Shown here: positions 63,142-64,000 of the stretch, one piece after another
Layout of the letters: each line of letters opens with the position of its first letter
Numbering within the stretch: the stretch's first letter is position 1
DNA from: Pycnococcus provasolii
Lineage: Eukaryota > Chlorophyta > Pseudoscourfieldiophyceae > Pseudoscourfieldiales
Direction: 5' to 3'
NCBI GenBank assembly: GCA_049487715.1
Contig: CP150554.1
Coordinates: 806,001 to 870,000 of the forward strand
DNA: 64,000 bases
The notes under the pieces: model-generated
What the model saw: only the letters and a program-made list of their open reading frames with translations
Told to the model about the DNA's origin: nothing
The model's database searches: none
Program-made: the position numbers and the translations under genes

Positions 63142-64000
63142 CTGAGAGAGATGTTTGAGGAAGAGTGGGAGGGGGGGAGTGAGTCAAGATCAATCAAGGG
63201 AATCTGAGACCAAACCAGCTGAGACGGGACGAGACGCACCTCGAGAGGGATGCCTTAAGGTGAGTGCTACTGTTTAAGGTAAGGTGTGGAACGAAGGTGA
63301 AGTTCAGATCGTTCGTCCAAGGGGGGAGATGGGATGGCGCCTTCCCTCCTCCGAGTTCAACCACCTCCGAGGACGAGGGGGGGAGAGGCCCGAGGGGAGG
63401 GGAGGGGCATGGGCCGCCTAGCCTGAGCCTCAGAGCCTGAGCTCTTGGTTTGTTTGGGCTTCAGCAAGAGTTCGCCTTCCCTGGTCTCGCCTCTCCTCTC
63501 GTGTCTGTCTGGGCGCCAATGAGTGTCTCTTCTCTTCTCGTCCTCGCTCCTCCGTGGTTGCAGGAATTCTCATTCCTGCAACTGGGCATCAGGGTTTCCC
63601 TTTTTTTCCTTTTTTTTCCTTTTTTTTCAGGGTTGGCATACGCCCGTGGGAGATGGCGCGGAAGAAGAAGAAGATGAAGAAGCGCACCACCGTACGGAAC
63701 AGTTGGCTTAAGGTAGTTTGAAGTGCGCTTCCTTCGCCCTTCTGCCATCTGGTAACTTAAATGAGCATGGGTGGATCCCGATGCCAATCGCCAATAAGGG
63801 GCGTTTCCTACCGGCGAAGAGCCTCGCTGAATTGGTCGAAACCAGTCGAATGCATCGCGGAGTCGGCGGAGACGATCGCGAGCGTCTTCAAGCTGTCTCG
63901 GACGAAGACGAAGCGGGCAAAAGCCCTGCTTTCTTCCTTGAAGCGTGTGGCCGTTGAGAAGGGTGGTCGACGACGACCTAGGAGGAGGAGGAGGAGAGGC
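63142..64000. other. Right-end intergenic region with probable 5' end of the next gene
   Basis: The first 450 bp hold CTTAAGG/TTTAAGGTAAGG motifs and a GGGGAGAGGCCCGAGGGGAGG purine run. A long pyrimidine tract ending TTTTTCAG (63599-63630) looks like a 3' splice site; it is followed by a possible coding start at ATG 63653. Confidence 0.4.
63653..63712 (+). CDS. Possible first coding exon of a gene that continues past the window
   Basis: ATG 63653 encodes MARKKKKMKKRTTVRNSWLK and then meets a GTAGTT donor-like sequence at 63713. Downstream, a frame that is open to the window end from about 63850 reads ECIAESAETIASVFKLSRTK and TKRAKALLSSLKRVAVEKGG, which looks coding and basic; it follows an ACCAG acceptor-like site. 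Both parts are short and the link is a guess. Confidence 0.3.

Overview
The window is nuclear DNA from a eukaryotic microalga. Genes are compact, GC-rich and mostly single-exon, often divergent and only 100-1000 bp apart. Gene content points to a photosynthetic, flagellated protist, most likely a green (prasinophyte-type) picoalga: an FAE1-type 3-ketoacyl-CoA synthase, HIR/SPFH protein, plastid-type presequences, an EF-hand isocitrate dehydrogenase of the kind known from picoprasinophytes and diatoms, TTC12, a giant RPxSA-motif coiled-coil protein, and a muniscin/TML-like adaptor. Lineage is inferred from gene families only. The few introns I could place with matched reading frames share GTRCGY donors, and three of the four carry a (C/T)TAAC branch-like site.

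Layout. 1-6.2 kb: unknown genes, a fructosamine kinase and a frameshifted coiled-coil gene. 6.9-15 kb: MICU-type calcium uptake regulator, a two-exon CS-domain protein, MFS transporter, FSH1-type hydrolase, 3-ketoacyl-CoA synthase. 15-24 kb: one 3020-codon ORF. 24-34.8 kb: TPR protein, HIR protein, SET protein, rhomboid protease, a broken TnpB/Fanzor-like C-terminus, a nucleoside-diphosphate-kinase/paladin fusion, organellar uL14 and a nuclear-looking protein. 35-41 kb: VTT/DedA membrane protein and a triplicated membrane-protein gene, two of whose copies sit in a 1416-bp tandem repeat and have swapped their C-termini. 41-50 kb: TTC12, a TFIIIC-subunit-like protein, a small membrane protein, a 690-residue coiled-coil protein. 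50-63 kb: Mid1-like protein, EF-hand IDH, two spliced small genes (one a GNAT), a cupin, the repeat-rich adaptor, a Cdc37-motif/STI1 protein, NBP35 without its CPxC motif, and a signal-peptide coiled-coil membrane protein. The right end holds a probable 5' end of another gene.

Themes. Calcium handling (MICU, Mid1-like, IDH with EF-hand) and flagellar assembly (TTC12, giant RPxSA protein, perhaps the NDPK fusion) recur. Two non-coding patterns run through the window: telomere-like TTAGGG arrays in the 5' flanks of at least six genes, and a dispersed element whose conserved head lies, always in sense orientation, just after stop codons of five genes.
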